Shown here: piece by piece, positions 39,123 to 47,239 of the stretch
Layout: each line of letters opens with the position of its first letter
Position numbering within the stretch: position 1 is the first letter of the stretch
NCBI RefSeq assembly: GCF_014108865.1
Contig: NZ_CP053928.1
Location: forward strand, 4,340,001-4,404,000
Direction: 5' to 3'
DNA length: 64,000 nt
Source: Nocardioides sp. WS12
Lineage (GTDB): Bacteria > Actinomycetota > Actinomycetes > Propionibacteriales > Nocardioidaceae
Position numbers and translations under genes: made by a program
Notes under the pieces: generated by a model
What the model was told of the DNA's origin: nothing
What the model saw: the letters and a program-made list of their open reading frames with translations, nothing else
Database searches by the model: none

Positions 39123-39443
39123 ATGACGACCTGTCCGCCGTGGTGCATCACCAGCGCCGAGGAGCACGCTGATGAGGAGGCTGGCTCCCTCCTGCACGAA
39201 GGCCCGACCTTCGGCCTGATCCGGACCTGGTGGCTCGAAGGCCCGACCGCGGCCTTCACCGCGACGGTGACCGAGTCGTCGTACGGAGAACTGACCTCCG
39301 ACGACCTCCGCCAGTTGGCGACCGACACCCTCGATGCCGCGATGTGGATGGACCGCCAGGCGAACTCGGGGACGCTCGGTCAGGACGTCTCCGTCGTCGA
39401 TCTCGTACGACGGGCACACAACCAGGCCACGCGCTCCGCCTGA
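39123..39443 (+). CDS. Small DUF6907-like protein
   Basis: A 106-residue soluble protein. The N-terminal CPPWC followed by a His-containing block and an acidic stretch resembles the DUF6907 family (CPxWC...H), often near regulators in Actinobacteria; the match is weak. The C-terminal helix (LRQLATDTLDAAMWMDRQ) is regular. It is flanked by unrelated genes and may be a single-gene unit. Confidence 0.6.
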   Translation: MTTCPPWCITSAEEHADEEAGSLLHEGPTFGLIRTWWLEGPTAAFTATVTESSYGELTSDDLRQLATDTLDAAMWMDRQANSGTLGQDVSVVDLVRRAHNQATRSA

Positions 39444-39456
39444 GCCGCCTCAGCGC

Positions 39457-39684
39457 TCAGCGGCGCCTGAACCGCGCGACGAGGCGGGCCAGCAGACCGG
39501 GCTTGCGTTCGCCCTTGGGCTCCGACGACGTGTCCGGCAGCTGGTAGCTGCCGATCTGGATCCCGTCGGTGCTGTTCGCGCGGACCGGGGCCTCGATCTT
39601 GCCGTTGGTGACGCGCACCTTCTGCAGGTCGTTCCAGATCGAACTGCCGGGCCCGGTGGGTTTGTCCATGTCCCATGATGACAT
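39457..39684 (-). CDS. Small hypothetical protein
   Basis: A 75-residue protein with an acidic, Ser-rich start (MSSWDMDKPTG) and a very basic C-terminus (LLARLVARFRRR). It matches nothing I recognise. The start could be ATG 39684 or 39669; the divergent SRPBCC promoter lies just upstream. GC pattern and convergence with the previous gene's end support coding. Confidence 0.55.
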   Translation of the reverse strand: MSSWDMDKPTGPGSSIWNDLQKVRVTNGKIEAPVRANSTDGIQIGSYQLPDTSSEPKGERKPGLLARLVARFRRR

Positions 39685-39692
39685 CGGCCACC

Positions 39693-39698
39693 TAGGGT
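39693..39698 (+). promoter_or_regulatory. -10 element TAGGGT, leaderless start
   Basis: TAGGGT is 6 nt before the ATG at 39705, in a 20-nt divergent gap. Confidence 0.5.
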
Positions 39699-39704
39699 GT
39701 CGGC

Positions 39705-40157
39705 ATGTCTGATCTCGAACAGTCCATCCGGATCAACGCCACGCCGGCCCGCGTGTGGGAACTGGTCAGCGACGTCTGCCGGATGCCCGAGTGGAGCCCG
39801 CAGGTGACCTCGACGCGCCTGCGCAGCGGCTTCGACCTCGGCCTCGGCGCCGAGTTCACCAACCGCAACCGGGAGGGCGAGCTGGAGTGGACGACGCACG
39901 CCGAGATCGTGCGCTTCGACCCGGAGAAGGAGCTCTCCTTCAAGGTCGTGGAGAACTGGGCGATCTGGACGTTCCGCCTGGAGGCCGACGGCGAGGGCAC
40001 CCTGCTGACCCAGACCCGCGACACCCCGGACGGCCTGTCCGACCTGTCGAAGGAACTCACGGACGGCTTCTTCGGCGGCCAGGACCCGTTCCTCGCGACG
40101 CTGACCGCCGGCATGCAGCAGACCCTCGAGCGGATCAAGGCTGCCGCCGAGGCCTGA
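39705..40157 (+). CDS. SRPBCC-family protein
   Basis: A 150-residue START/polyketide-cyclase-like protein: QSIRINATPARVWELVSDVCRMPEWSPQV is the typical first strand-helix pair, and the C-terminal helix (DPFLATLTAGMQQTLERIKAAAEA) closes the cavity. Such proteins bind hydrophobic ligands; function unknown. Confidence 0.85.
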   Translation: MSDLEQSIRINATPARVWELVSDVCRMPEWSPQVTSTRLRSGFDLGLGAEFTNRNREGELEWTTHAEIVRFDPEKELSFKVVENWAIWTFRLEADGEGTLLTQTRDTPDGLSDLSKELTDGFFGGQDPFLATLTAGMQQTLERIKAAAEA

Positions 40158-40162
40158 GCCGG

Positions 40163-41419
40163 TCAGCGCGCCGCGAACTGCTCCCAGGTCGCGCCGCCGT
40201 CGGTCGTGCGCCACACCTCGCCGGGATTCGTGCCCGGGACCCACACGACCGGCCCGTCGACGTACTCGAAGCCGAGGGGCGCCACGTCGGGAGAGTCCGT
40301 GACCTCCGGGTGGGTGCCGGCGACCTTCTCCAGAGATCCGCCGACGACCCGCCAGACGCCGGCATCCACGAGCCGGTCCTTGTCGTTCCAGCGGCTTGCG
40401 AGGACACGGATCTCGCCGTCCTCGTTCCATGCGCCACCGAGCGTGAAGTAGTCGACGCCCTTCTCTGCCTCCGTCCGCGTCCACTGGTCCGGCGCTGCTG
40501 CGCTCGCCGTACGGATCGCCACGAAGGGGAACAACGTGGCGCCGTCGCCGCCCTCGAAGATCGCGTGGTCCTGCCCGATGGCCGACTGGACCACCAGCGG
40601 CGGGAACTCGCCCGGCCCCGGGTCGGCGTCCTGCCAGGTCGCACCACCGTCGTCGGACCAGTAGTAGGTGAGGCCGTCGCCGTAGGTGAAGCCGGCCAAC
40701 CGGTTGCCGAACGACTGGAGGCTGTCGAGTCCGGCGCGCACCGGGATGGGGTGGCCCGTACCGTCGGCCGCCACCGCGATGACCGGAGTGCCGCCCTCCT
40801 CGGGAGCGAGCACGACCGGCACCTCTCCCGCACCGACCGGTTCCACCTTGTCCGCCACCGCGACCGGGTCGCTGACCCCTTCGTCGTCGAGGAGGCGCAG
40901 CACCGCGCCCTCCCAGCCCTCACGCAGCACGAAGGCCCCGTCGGCTGCGGCGGTGAGGCTCGAGCCGCTCGGCACGGCTCGTAGGGAGCGGGTCGCGAAG
41001 CCGTCCGTGGTCCAGGCCAGCACCCAACGCTGGTCCTCCCACTGCCACAGGACGGCCATCCGCTCGGGGTCGCCCGGAGTGACGGCCATCGACAGGATCG
41101 ACGCATCGGCCGCGTCCACGACGGCCGCCAACTCCGCCTGGCTCGGACCATCGGAGGCTTCCGACGCGGGCGCCGTCGGTGACGGGGTGTCGGCCGGCCC
41201 GGGTCGTACGTCGCCGTCCCCGTTGCCGAACACCTGCACGGCCCCCACGATCCCGGCCACGGCCAGCGCGGCTGCCGCGAGCGCCCCCGCCTGCCGTCGG
41301 GTACGACGACCACGACCGCGCCGCGCGAGCGACTCGAAGTCCGGCACCTGCGCGGCGTCGGCGGCGAGACGTGCGACGTCGCCGCGCTCGCCGTTGAGGA
41401 CCTGCTCGATGTCAGCCAC
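40163..41419 (-). CDS. Membrane-anchored sialidase-like propeller, probable anti-sigma partner
   Basis: A 418-residue protein: a soluble N-terminus (1-45, VADIEQVLNGERGDVARLAADA), one transmembrane helix (about 47-67) and a long extracytoplasmic region rich in Asp-box turns (SDDGGATWQDA, TTDGGATWEQF) typical of BNR/sialidase propellers. No sialidase catalytic Arg triad is visible. GTG 41419 has GGAGG 5 nt upstream and overlaps the end of the sigma gene by 8 nt. The operon order and short cytosolic N-terminus suggest it holds the sigma factor and senses something outside. Confidence 0.75.
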   Translation of the reverse strand: MADIEQVLNGERGDVARLAADAAQVPDFESLARRGRGRRTRRQAGALAAAALAVAGIVGAVQVFGNGDGDVRPGPADTPSPTAPASEASDGPSQAELAAVVDAADASILSMAVTPGDPERMAVLWQWEDQRWVLAWTTDGFATRSLRAVPSGSSLTAAADGAFVLREGWEGAVLRLLDDEGVSDPVAVADKVEPVGAGEVPVVLAPEEGGTPVIAVAADGTGHPIPVRAGLDSLQSFGNRLAGFTYGDGLTYYWSDDGGATWQDADPGPGEFPPLVVQSAIGQDHAIFEGGDGATLFPFVAIRTASAAAPDQWTRTEAEKGVDYFTLGGAWNEDGEIRVLASRWNDKDRLVDAGVWRVVGGSLEKVAGTHPEVTDSPDVAPLGFEYVDGPVVWVPGTNPGEVWRTTDGGATWEQFAAR

Positions 41420-41927
41420 GGGAACCTCCATTGACGATGGCCTCGGTGCCCAGGACCGCGGCGAGCGCGGTGCGTCCGCGACTGAGCCGTGCCTTGACGG
41501 TGCCGACCGGCACTCCGAGGGTCTCGGCGACCTCTGCAACGGGGAGGTCGGCGAGGTAGTGCAGCGCCAGCGCTTCGCGCTGCTGCTGGGGAAGGGACCG
41601 GAGTGCTGCCACGAGGGCGAGCCGGTCATCGGTGAGTTCAGGCATCCGTCCGTCGACGGCCGACGCGGTGCGGCGGTGCAGTCGATCGCCCATCAGGCGC
41701 CGGCGGTGGCGGGTCCGGGCCACGTTGACCGCGACGGTGCGCAGCCAGGCCTCGGGTTCGGCCACCCGCTCGAACGTGCGGCGCGCGGCCACGGCCCGGG
41801 CGAAGGCCTCGGCGACCGCCTCCTCGGCCTCGGTCAGGCTGCCGCAGACGCCGTACAACTGACCGACGAGGCGACGGTAGGACACGTCGAAACACCGACG
41901 GATCGGGTCATCGGGCACAGTGTCCAC
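41412..41927 (-). CDS. ECF sigma factor
   Basis: A 171-residue extracytoplasmic-function sigma-70 factor. Region 2 (CFDVSYRRLVGQLYGVCGSLTEAEEAVAEAFARAV) and region 4 (LPQQQREALALHYLADLPVAEVAETLGVPVGTVKARLSRGR) are both complete. GTG 41927 has GGGAGG 4 nt upstream. It directs RNA polymerase to a regulon controlled through the downstream membrane partner. Confidence 0.92.
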   Translation of the reverse strand: MDTVPDDPIRRCFDVSYRRLVGQLYGVCGSLTEAEEAVAEAFARAVAARRTFERVAEPEAWLRTVAVNVARTRHRRRLMGDRLHRRTASAVDGRMPELTDDRLALVAALRSLPQQQREALALHYLADLPVAEVAETLGVPVGTVKARLSRGRTALAAVLGTEAIVNGGSRG

Positions 41928-42015
41928 GGCACCTCCCAGGTCGCTCGGATTCTGTCACTCACACGACCCGCGACAGGCCCGGAAGGTTGCGTCGCAGGCG
42001 AAATCTCCGGCTCAG

Positions 42016-42021
42016 TAGTGT
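42016..42021 (+). promoter_or_regulatory. -10 element TAGTGT, leaderless start of maf
   Basis: TAGTGT lies 6 nt before the maf GTG at 42028. Confidence 0.5.
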
Positions 42022-42027
42022 GGGCAC

Positions 42028-42627
42028 GTGCCTGTGCTGGTCCTTGCGTCCGCGTCCCCTGCCCGTCTGGCGACCCTGCGGAGCGCGGGTTTCGACCCGC
42101 AGGTGATCGTGTCCGGCGTCGACGAGTCGCAGATCGTGGGCATCCCACCGGCCGAGCTCGCGTTGCGGCTGGCCGAGCTGAAGTGCGGCGCCGTGGCCGA
42201 CCGCTCCGACCTGCCCGCCGATGCCCTCGTGCTCGGGTGCGACTCGGTCCTCGAACTGGACGGCGAGGCCCTCGGCAAGCCGGACGACGCGGCCGACGCC
42301 GTCCGTCGCTGGGAGGCCATGCGCGGACGTTCCGGCGTGCTGCACACCGGCCACTGCCTGCGCGACGTGGCATCGGGACAACAGTCAGCCGCCACCGCCT
42401 CGACGACCGTGCACTTCGCGGACGTCACCGACGAGGAGATCGCCGCCTACGTCGCGACCGGCGAACCCCTGCACGTCGCGGGAGCGTTCACCGTCGACGG
42501 ACTCGGCGGCGGCTTCGTCACCCGCATCGAGGGCGATCACCACAACGTCGTCGGCGTCAGCCTGCCGCTGGTGCGCGGCCTGGTCCGGGAGCTCGGGCAC
42601 CAGTGGACCGACCTGTGGGCGCGCTGA
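42028..42627 (+). CDS. maf: Maf-family nucleotide pyrophosphatase
   Basis: A 199-residue cytosolic Maf protein that hydrolyses non-canonical or dTTP/UTP-type nucleotides: LASASPARLATLRSAGF is the family start, VLGCDSVLELDGEALGKP contains the catalytic Asp, and TGEPLHVAGAFTVDGLGG follows. GTG start with leaderless promoter. Confidence 0.92.
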   Translation: MPVLVLASASPARLATLRSAGFDPQVIVSGVDESQIVGIPPAELALRLAELKCGAVADRSDLPADALVLGCDSVLELDGEALGKPDDAADAVRRWEAMRGRSGVLHTGHCLRDVASGQQSAATASTTVHFADVTDEEIAAYVATGEPLHVAGAFTVDGLGGGFVTRIEGDHHNVVGVSLPLVRGLVRELGHQWTDLWAR

Positions 42628-43925
42628 CCCGGGCGGCGATCCTCGCGACCTTCCTGCTGTCGCTCGTTCTCCCGGCGCCGTCCGGTGCCGACGACGACCC
42701 GGGTCCCGCGCTGGCCGGCACCCCCGTCGCCGGCACCGCCGATCCCGCCCAGGCGCCCGCCCTCACCACCGGCCGCTACCTCGACCGGTTGCCGGCCACG
42801 GGCGAGCTCCACTACCGGCTCCCCCGCACCGAAACGGGCACCACCTTCCACGTCGCGGCGTTGTACGTCGGCTCCGGCAACTCCATCGGCGAAGGCCTCC
42901 GGCTCAAGGTCGGTACGACGCCCGGCGACCAGGGCTGCGGCAGTGGCGGCGTGTTCCGGCCGACCCTCGGCGAGCCAGCTCCCGTCCTGTTCACCACCGT
43001 GTCGACCTGGACCGACGTGACCGACCACGAATGCGCGACGGCCGACGGGCTCTTCCTGTCGGTGGGGGCACCCATCGAAGCGGCCGATGCCGACCTGGCC
43101 TTCGAGATCCTCGTGTTCGAGGAGCCGCCCTTGTCGTCGTACTCCTTCGACGTGCTGCCGACGCCCGAACAGCGCGCGTGGACGCCGCTGGTGCCGGCGG
43201 CCACGGCGCGTGAGCTCCCGCTCGGGACCACACCGACGAACGCGCCCGTGGTCCGCGACGGGACGTTCCGTCTCGAGCTGCGACCCGGGCGGACCCTCGT
43301 GCTGGCGATCCCGCTCGACTGGGACCAGTCGCTCGCGGCCCAACTCGACGCCGTCCTCCCGAAGGGCGCCCCGGCCACCGACGGGATCAGGGTGCAGGTC
43401 GTCGGCCCGATGCTCGGCACCAGCCAGGTGTCCTTCACCGACGCCCGACCGGCCGACTGGACCGAAGGGACCGGGTCGTTCCGCACCGGAGCGCAGTCCC
43501 ACGTGGTCGCCTACCCGAACCGGGACTCCTACGACGCGGGCATCAACACCGAGTCACTCGCCGGGATCCACTACGTCGTGATCAGCTGGACGGGCACAGC
43601 CGCCGACGGCACCGCCGCGACCTCACCCGAGGACGCGGCGCTGAGCGTGCCCGCGACCGTGACGCTCGCGCGGAGCGGCGAGGCGCAGGACGGCGTGCCG
43701 GCCTACACCGAACTCGACGGCCTGATCGGGCCGCAGGCCGGATCGCGGCTGGTCGACGGCACCCTGCAGGCGCCCGTCGTGGCCGCCCGCACCCCGCCGA
43801 AGGTCTCCGACGACGGCTTTCCCGTCGAGTTGCTGGTGGCCGGCGGCCTGGCGATCGTCGCGGCCCTGCTCTTCGTGCTCAACAGGGTCCACCACCACGT
43901 GAAGCGCGGCCGACACCGCCGCTAG
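42615..43925 (+). CDS. Exported membrane-anchored protein of unknown function
   Basis: About 436 residues: a signal peptide (ALTRAAILATFLLSLVLPAPSGA), a 380-residue extracytoplasmic beta-rich region starting with GRYLDRLPATGELHYRLPRTETGTTFHVAALYV, then a C-terminal helix (VELLVAGGLAIVAALLFVLN) and a basic tail. It overlaps maf by 13 nt; an in-frame GTG at 42603 is an alternative start. I do not recognise the family. The topology, a large outside domain on a C-terminal anchor, resembles surface-complex components. Confidence 0.7.
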   Translation: MGALTRAAILATFLLSLVLPAPSGADDDPGPALAGTPVAGTADPAQAPALTTGRYLDRLPATGELHYRLPRTETGTTFHVAALYVGSGNSIGEGLRLKVGTTPGDQGCGSGGVFRPTLGEPAPVLFTTVSTWTDVTDHECATADGLFLSVGAPIEAADADLAFEILVFEEPPLSSYSFDVLPTPEQRAWTPLVPAATARELPLGTTPTNAPVVRDGTFRLELRPGRTLVLAIPLDWDQSLAAQLDAVLPKGAPATDGIRVQVVGPMLGTSQVSFTDARPADWTEGTGSFRTGAQSHVVAYPNRDSYDAGINTESLAGIHYVVISWTGTAADGTAATSPEDAALSVPATVTLARSGEAQDGVPAYTELDGLIGPQAGSRLVDGTLQAPVVAARTPPKVSDDGFPVELLVAGGLAIVAALLFVLNRVHHHVKRGRHRR

Positions 43926-43927
43926 GA

Positions 43928-45148
43928 CTACTCGACCGGCAGGCCGAGGCCGCGGGCGATCAGCATCCGCTGCACCTCCGAGGTGCCCTCGCCGATCTCC
44001 AGGATCTTCGCGTCGCGGTAGAACCGCGCGACGGGGTACTCCTCCATGAAGCCGTAGCCGCCGAACACCTGCGTCGCGATCCGGGTCGCGGTGACCGCGG
44101 ACTCCGAGGAGTAGAGCTTGGCGACCGAGGCGGCCTGCTTGAACTCCTTCACCGACGGTCCGCCGCCACCGAGCATGGCGTCCTTCATCGCGGCCGCGCG
44201 GTAGGTCAGCAGGCGCGAGGCGTGCAGCATGACCTCGAGGTCGGCGATCTGGAACGCGACACCCTGCTTGCGTCCGATCGGCCCGCCCATGGTCTGGCGG
44301 TCCAGCGAGTACTCGACGCACAGGTCGACGCAGGCCTGCATCAGGCCGACCGCGAGCGCAGCGATCGCGACCCGGCCGTCGTCCAGCGTCGCGAGGAACT
44401 GCGCGTAGCCGCGACCGCGCTCACCGAGCAGGTTTTCCTCAGGGACCCGGCAGTCGACGAAGGACAGCGGGTGGGTGTCGGAGATGTGCCAGCCGAGCTT
44501 GTCGTAGGCGGCTTCGGCGGTGAAGCCGGGCGTTCCGGCCGGTACGACGATCGTGGAGATCTCCGGACGCTGCTCACCCGTGGTCGAGCTTGTCGAGACC
44601 CCGGTGCGGGCGGTCACGGTCACCAGGGAGGTGATCGACGAGCCGGAGTTGGAGATGAACTGCTTGCTGCCGTTGATGACCCACTCACCGGAGGACGGAT
44701 CGACCTCGGCCTTGGTCTTCGTCGCGCCCGCATCGGAGCCCGCTCCGGGTTCGGTCAGGCCGAACCCGGCCAGGCGCTGTCCGGACACGAGGTCGGGCAG
44801 CCAGGTCTTCTTCTGCTCGTCGGTGCCGTAGGTCAGGATCGGGTTGATGCCCAGGCCGACGCCGGCCTCGAGCGTGACACCGATGGACTGGTCGACACGG
44901 CCGAGCTCCTCGATGGCCAGGCAGAGCGAGGTGAACGGGCCGTCCTCCGCGTCGAGCCCGGCGCCGCCGTACTCCTCGGGAGAGGTGAGGCCGAACAGGC
45001 CGAGTTCGCCCATCTTCTGGATGACGTCCGTGGGGAAGTGGTGCGCCTTGTCCCACTCCGCAACGTGGGGACGGATCGTTGCGTCGGCGAAGTCGCGCAC
45101 CGTACGGCGGAACTCCTCGTGCTCGCGGGACAGTTCGAACTGGGTCAT
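43928..45148 (-). CDS. Acyl-CoA dehydrogenase
   Basis: A 406-residue FAD enzyme that oxidises an acyl-CoA to enoyl-CoA. LAGFGLTEPGAGSDAG is the FAD-binding loop, RQTMGGPIGRKQGVAFQIADLE the substrate block, and the catalytic Glu lies in the IYEGTSE-like C-terminal motif ILEIGEGTSEVQRMLIAR. A TAGGAT -10 overlaps the ATG at 45157, so the leaderless ATG at 45148 is chosen. A 19-nt repeat inserts GVSTSST into a loop near residue 185. Confidence 0.93.
   Translation of the reverse strand: MTQFELSREHEEFRRTVRDFADATIRPHVAEWDKAHHFPTDVIQKMGELGLFGLTSPEEYGGAGLDAEDGPFTSLCLAIEELGRVDQSIGVTLEAGVGLGINPILTYGTDEQKKTWLPDLVSGQRLAGFGLTEPGAGSDAGATKTKAEVDPSSGEWVINGSKQFISNSGSSITSLVTVTARTGVSTSSTTGEQRPEISTIVVPAGTPGFTAEAAYDKLGWHISDTHPLSFVDCRVPEENLLGERGRGYAQFLATLDDGRVAIAALAVGLMQACVDLCVEYSLDRQTMGGPIGRKQGVAFQIADLEVMLHASRLLTYRAAAMKDAMLGGGGPSVKEFKQAASVAKLYSSESAVTATRIATQVFGGYGFMEEYPVARFYRDAKILEIGEGTSEVQRMLIARGLGLPVE
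44582..44600. repeat. 19-nt intragenic palindromic repeat, copy 4
   Basis: GGTCGAGCTTGTCGAGACC, differing at one base from the reverse copy in xdhB, inside the acyl-CoA dehydrogenase gene where it encodes GVSTSST. Confidence 0.8.
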
Positions 45149-45155
45149 GGGCGCC

Positions 45156-45161
45156 ATCCTA
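45156..45161 (-). promoter_or_regulatory. -10 element TAGGAT, leaderless start
   Basis: TAGGAT on the minus strand ends 7 nt before the acyl-CoA dehydrogenase ATG at 45148. Confidence 0.5.
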
Positions 45162-45169
45162 GAACACGA

Positions 45170-45187
45170 GGTTAACGATTGCTAACC
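45170..45187. promoter_or_regulatory. Palindromic operator candidate in the acyl-CoA dehydrogenase promoter
   Basis: GGTTAAC-GATT-GCTAACC is a near-perfect palindrome (6 of 7 pairs) placed over the -35 region of the acyl-CoA dehydrogenase promoter. TetR-type regulators of fatty-acid or branched-chain catabolism bind sites of this shape. Confidence 0.45.
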
Positions 45188-45275
45188 ACGCGATGAGTGG
45201 ATTTTTGTCGTGCCCGCGCCGCCGGGTTACTGCCCGGTCTCTGGATCCGGTCAAGGCGACAAAGCTAGGACGCCC

Positions 45276-45281
45276 TAGAAT
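45276..45281 (+). promoter_or_regulatory. -10 element TAGAAT of the carboxylase gene
   Basis: TAGAAT gives a leader of about 45 nt ending in an AGGAG ribosome binding site, so unlike most genes here this transcript is leadered. Confidence 0.45.
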
Positions 45282-45331
45282 CCGTCGTTGGCGTGCGAAG
45301 CACCGCCATCGACCGCTCGACAGGAGTTCCC

Positions 45332-47122
45332 GTGTCTCAGTCCGTGCAGCCGCTGCGCAAGGTCCTCATTGCCAACCGTGGCGAGATCGCGGTCCGTGTG
45401 ATCCGCGCCGCCAAGGATGCCGGTATCGGCAGTGTCGCGATCTACGCCGAGCCCGACGCGACCGCGTTGTTCGTGCGCCTCGCCGACGAGGCGTACGCCC
45501 TCGGTGGCTCGACGCCCGCCGAGTCGTACCTCTCGATCCCGAAGATCCTCGACATCGCCGCGAAGTCGGGCGCCGACTCCGTGCACCCCGGTTATGGCTT
45601 CCTCGCCGAGAACGCCGAGTTCGCCCAGGCCGTCATCGACGCCGGGCTGATCTGGATCGGCCCCTCCCCCGAGGCGATCGAAGGCCTCGGCGACAAGGCC
45701 AAGGCCAAGCAGATCGCCCTCGCTGCCGGCGCCCCGCTGGCCCCGGGCCTCAAGGACGCCGTCAAGGACGCCGACGAGATCGTCGGATTCGCCAAGGAGC
45801 ACGGCCTCCCGGTCGCCATCAAGGCGGTCTTCGGTGGCGGTGGCCGTGGCCTCAAGGTCGCGCGCACCCTCGAAGAGATCCCCGAGCTCTACGAATCGGC
45901 CGTCCGCGAGGCAATCTCCGCCTTCGGTCGCGGCGAGTGCCTCGTCGAGAAGTTCCTCGACAAGCCGCGCCACGTCGAGACCCAGTGCCTGGCCGACAAG
46001 TACGGCAACGTCGTGGTCGTCTCGACCCGCGACTGTTCGCTGCAGCGCCGCCACCAGAAGCTGGTCGAGGAGGCGCCCGCGCCGTTCCTGACCGACGACC
46101 AGAACCAGCGCCTGTACGACTCCTCGAAGGCGATCCTCAAGGAAGCCAAGTACGTCGGCGCCGGCACGTGCGAGTTCCTCGTCGCGGCCGACGGCACCAT
46201 CTCGTTCCTCGAGGTCAACACCCGCCTCCAGGTCGAACACTGCGTCTCCGAAGAGGTCACCGGCATCGACCTGGTGCGTGAGATGTTCCGCATCGCCGCG
46301 GGCGAGGAGCTCGGCTACGACGACCCCGAGATCCGTGGCCACTCGATCGAGTACCGCATCAACGCCGAGGACGGCGGCAACAACTTCATGCCCGCCCCCG
46401 GCACGCTCACCGCGTGGAACCCGCCGCAGGGCCCGGGCGTCCGCGTCGACGGTGGCTACGAGAAGGGCGAGACCGTTCCCGGCTCGTTCGACTCCCTCGT
46501 CGCCAAGCTGATCGTCACCGGCGCGACCCGGACCCAGGCGATCGAGCGTTCGCGCCGCGCCCTGTCCGAGTTCGAGGTCGACGGGATGCCGACCGCCATC
46601 ACCTTCCACGAGGTCATCACCAACGACCCGGCCTGGGTCGCCTCCTCGAACCCCACCGGGGAGGGCTCGTTCGACGTCTACACCACGTGGATCGAGACCG
46701 ACTTCGACAACAAGATCGTTCCCTACGCTGGCACTGCTGGCGAGGCCGAAGAGGCCGGCGAGAAGCAGACCGTGGTCGTCGAGGTCGGCGGCAAGCGCGT
46801 CGAGGTCGTCCTGCCCGCAGGCCTGGGCGGCATCTCCACCGGTGGCGGCGGTGGCGCCAAGAAGCCCAAGCGCTCCGCAGGCAAGAAGGCCGGCGCAGCC
46901 GCTTCGGGCGACTCGGTCTCCAGCCCGATGCAGGGCACCATCGTCAAGGTCGCCGTCGAAGAAGGCCAGGAGGTCGCCGAGGGCGACGTCGTGGTCGTGC
47001 TCGAGGCGATGAAGATGGAGCAGCCCCTCAAGGCCCACAAGGCCGGCACCATCACCGGCCTGACCGCCGAGGTCGGCGCCACGATCGGTAACGGCGAAGT
47101 GGTCTGCGAGATCAAGGGCTGA
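45332..47122 (+). CDS. accA: Acetyl/propionyl-CoA carboxylase alpha subunit (biotin carboxylase + BCCP)
   Basis: A 596-residue biotin-dependent enzyme subunit: biotin carboxylase domain (about 10-455; VLIANRGEIAVRVIRAAKDAG, KAVFGGGGRGLKV, FLEVNTRLQVEHCVSEEVTG), linker rich in Gly/Lys, and a C-terminal biotinyl domain with VVVLEAMKMEQPL, biotin attaching at Lys561. It carboxylates biotin for acyl-CoA carboxylase beta subunits encoded elsewhere, feeding malonyl/methylmalonyl-CoA for lipid synthesis. GTG 45332 has AGGAG 5 nt upstream. Confidence 0.93.
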   Translation: MSQSVQPLRKVLIANRGEIAVRVIRAAKDAGIGSVAIYAEPDATALFVRLADEAYALGGSTPAESYLSIPKILDIAAKSGADSVHPGYGFLAENAEFAQAVIDAGLIWIGPSPEAIEGLGDKAKAKQIALAAGAPLAPGLKDAVKDADEIVGFAKEHGLPVAIKAVFGGGGRGLKVARTLEEIPELYESAVREAISAFGRGECLVEKFLDKPRHVETQCLADKYGNVVVVSTRDCSLQRRHQKLVEEAPAPFLTDDQNQRLYDSSKAILKEAKYVGAGTCEFLVAADGTISFLEVNTRLQVEHCVSEEVTGIDLVREMFRIAAGEELGYDDPEIRGHSIEYRINAEDGGNNFMPAPGTLTAWNPPQGPGVRVDGGYEKGETVPGSFDSLVAKLIVTGATRTQAIERSRRALSEFEVDGMPTAITFHEVITNDPAWVASSNPTGEGSFDVYTTWIETDFDNKIVPYAGTAGEAEEAGEKQTVVVEVGGKRVEVVLPAGLGGISTGGGGGAKKPKRSAGKKAGAAASGDSVSSPMQGTIVKVAVEEGQEVAEGDVVVVLEAMKMEQPLKAHKAGTITGLTAEVGATIGNGEVVCEIKG

Positions 47123-47138
47123 CGCCTACCAGGTTCGT

Positions 47139-47172
47139 CGAAACGCCCCCGCCGGTTGGTGGGGGCGTTTCG
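47139..47172 (+). terminator. Strong hairpin terminator after the carboxylase
   Basis: A perfect 12-bp stem (CGAAACGCCCCC and its complement) around a 10-nt loop, 16 nt after the carboxylase stop. No T-tract follows. Confidence 0.8.
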
Positions 47173-47239
47173 CATCTACAAGCCGCCGATGGCGCGAAAC
47201 CGTGCGCAAGGCGGAGCGCTTCGATGCAAAGATCGACAC

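Noticed and set aside
40686..42614. Upstream extension of the exported-protein frame
   Set aside because: It crosses the sigma factor, maf and their promoter regions; the signal peptide begins only at about 42615.
45275..47038. A 587-codon open frame opposite the carboxylase gene
   Set aside because: The carboxylase has every biotin carboxylase and biotinyl motif; the opposite frame has no domain signal.
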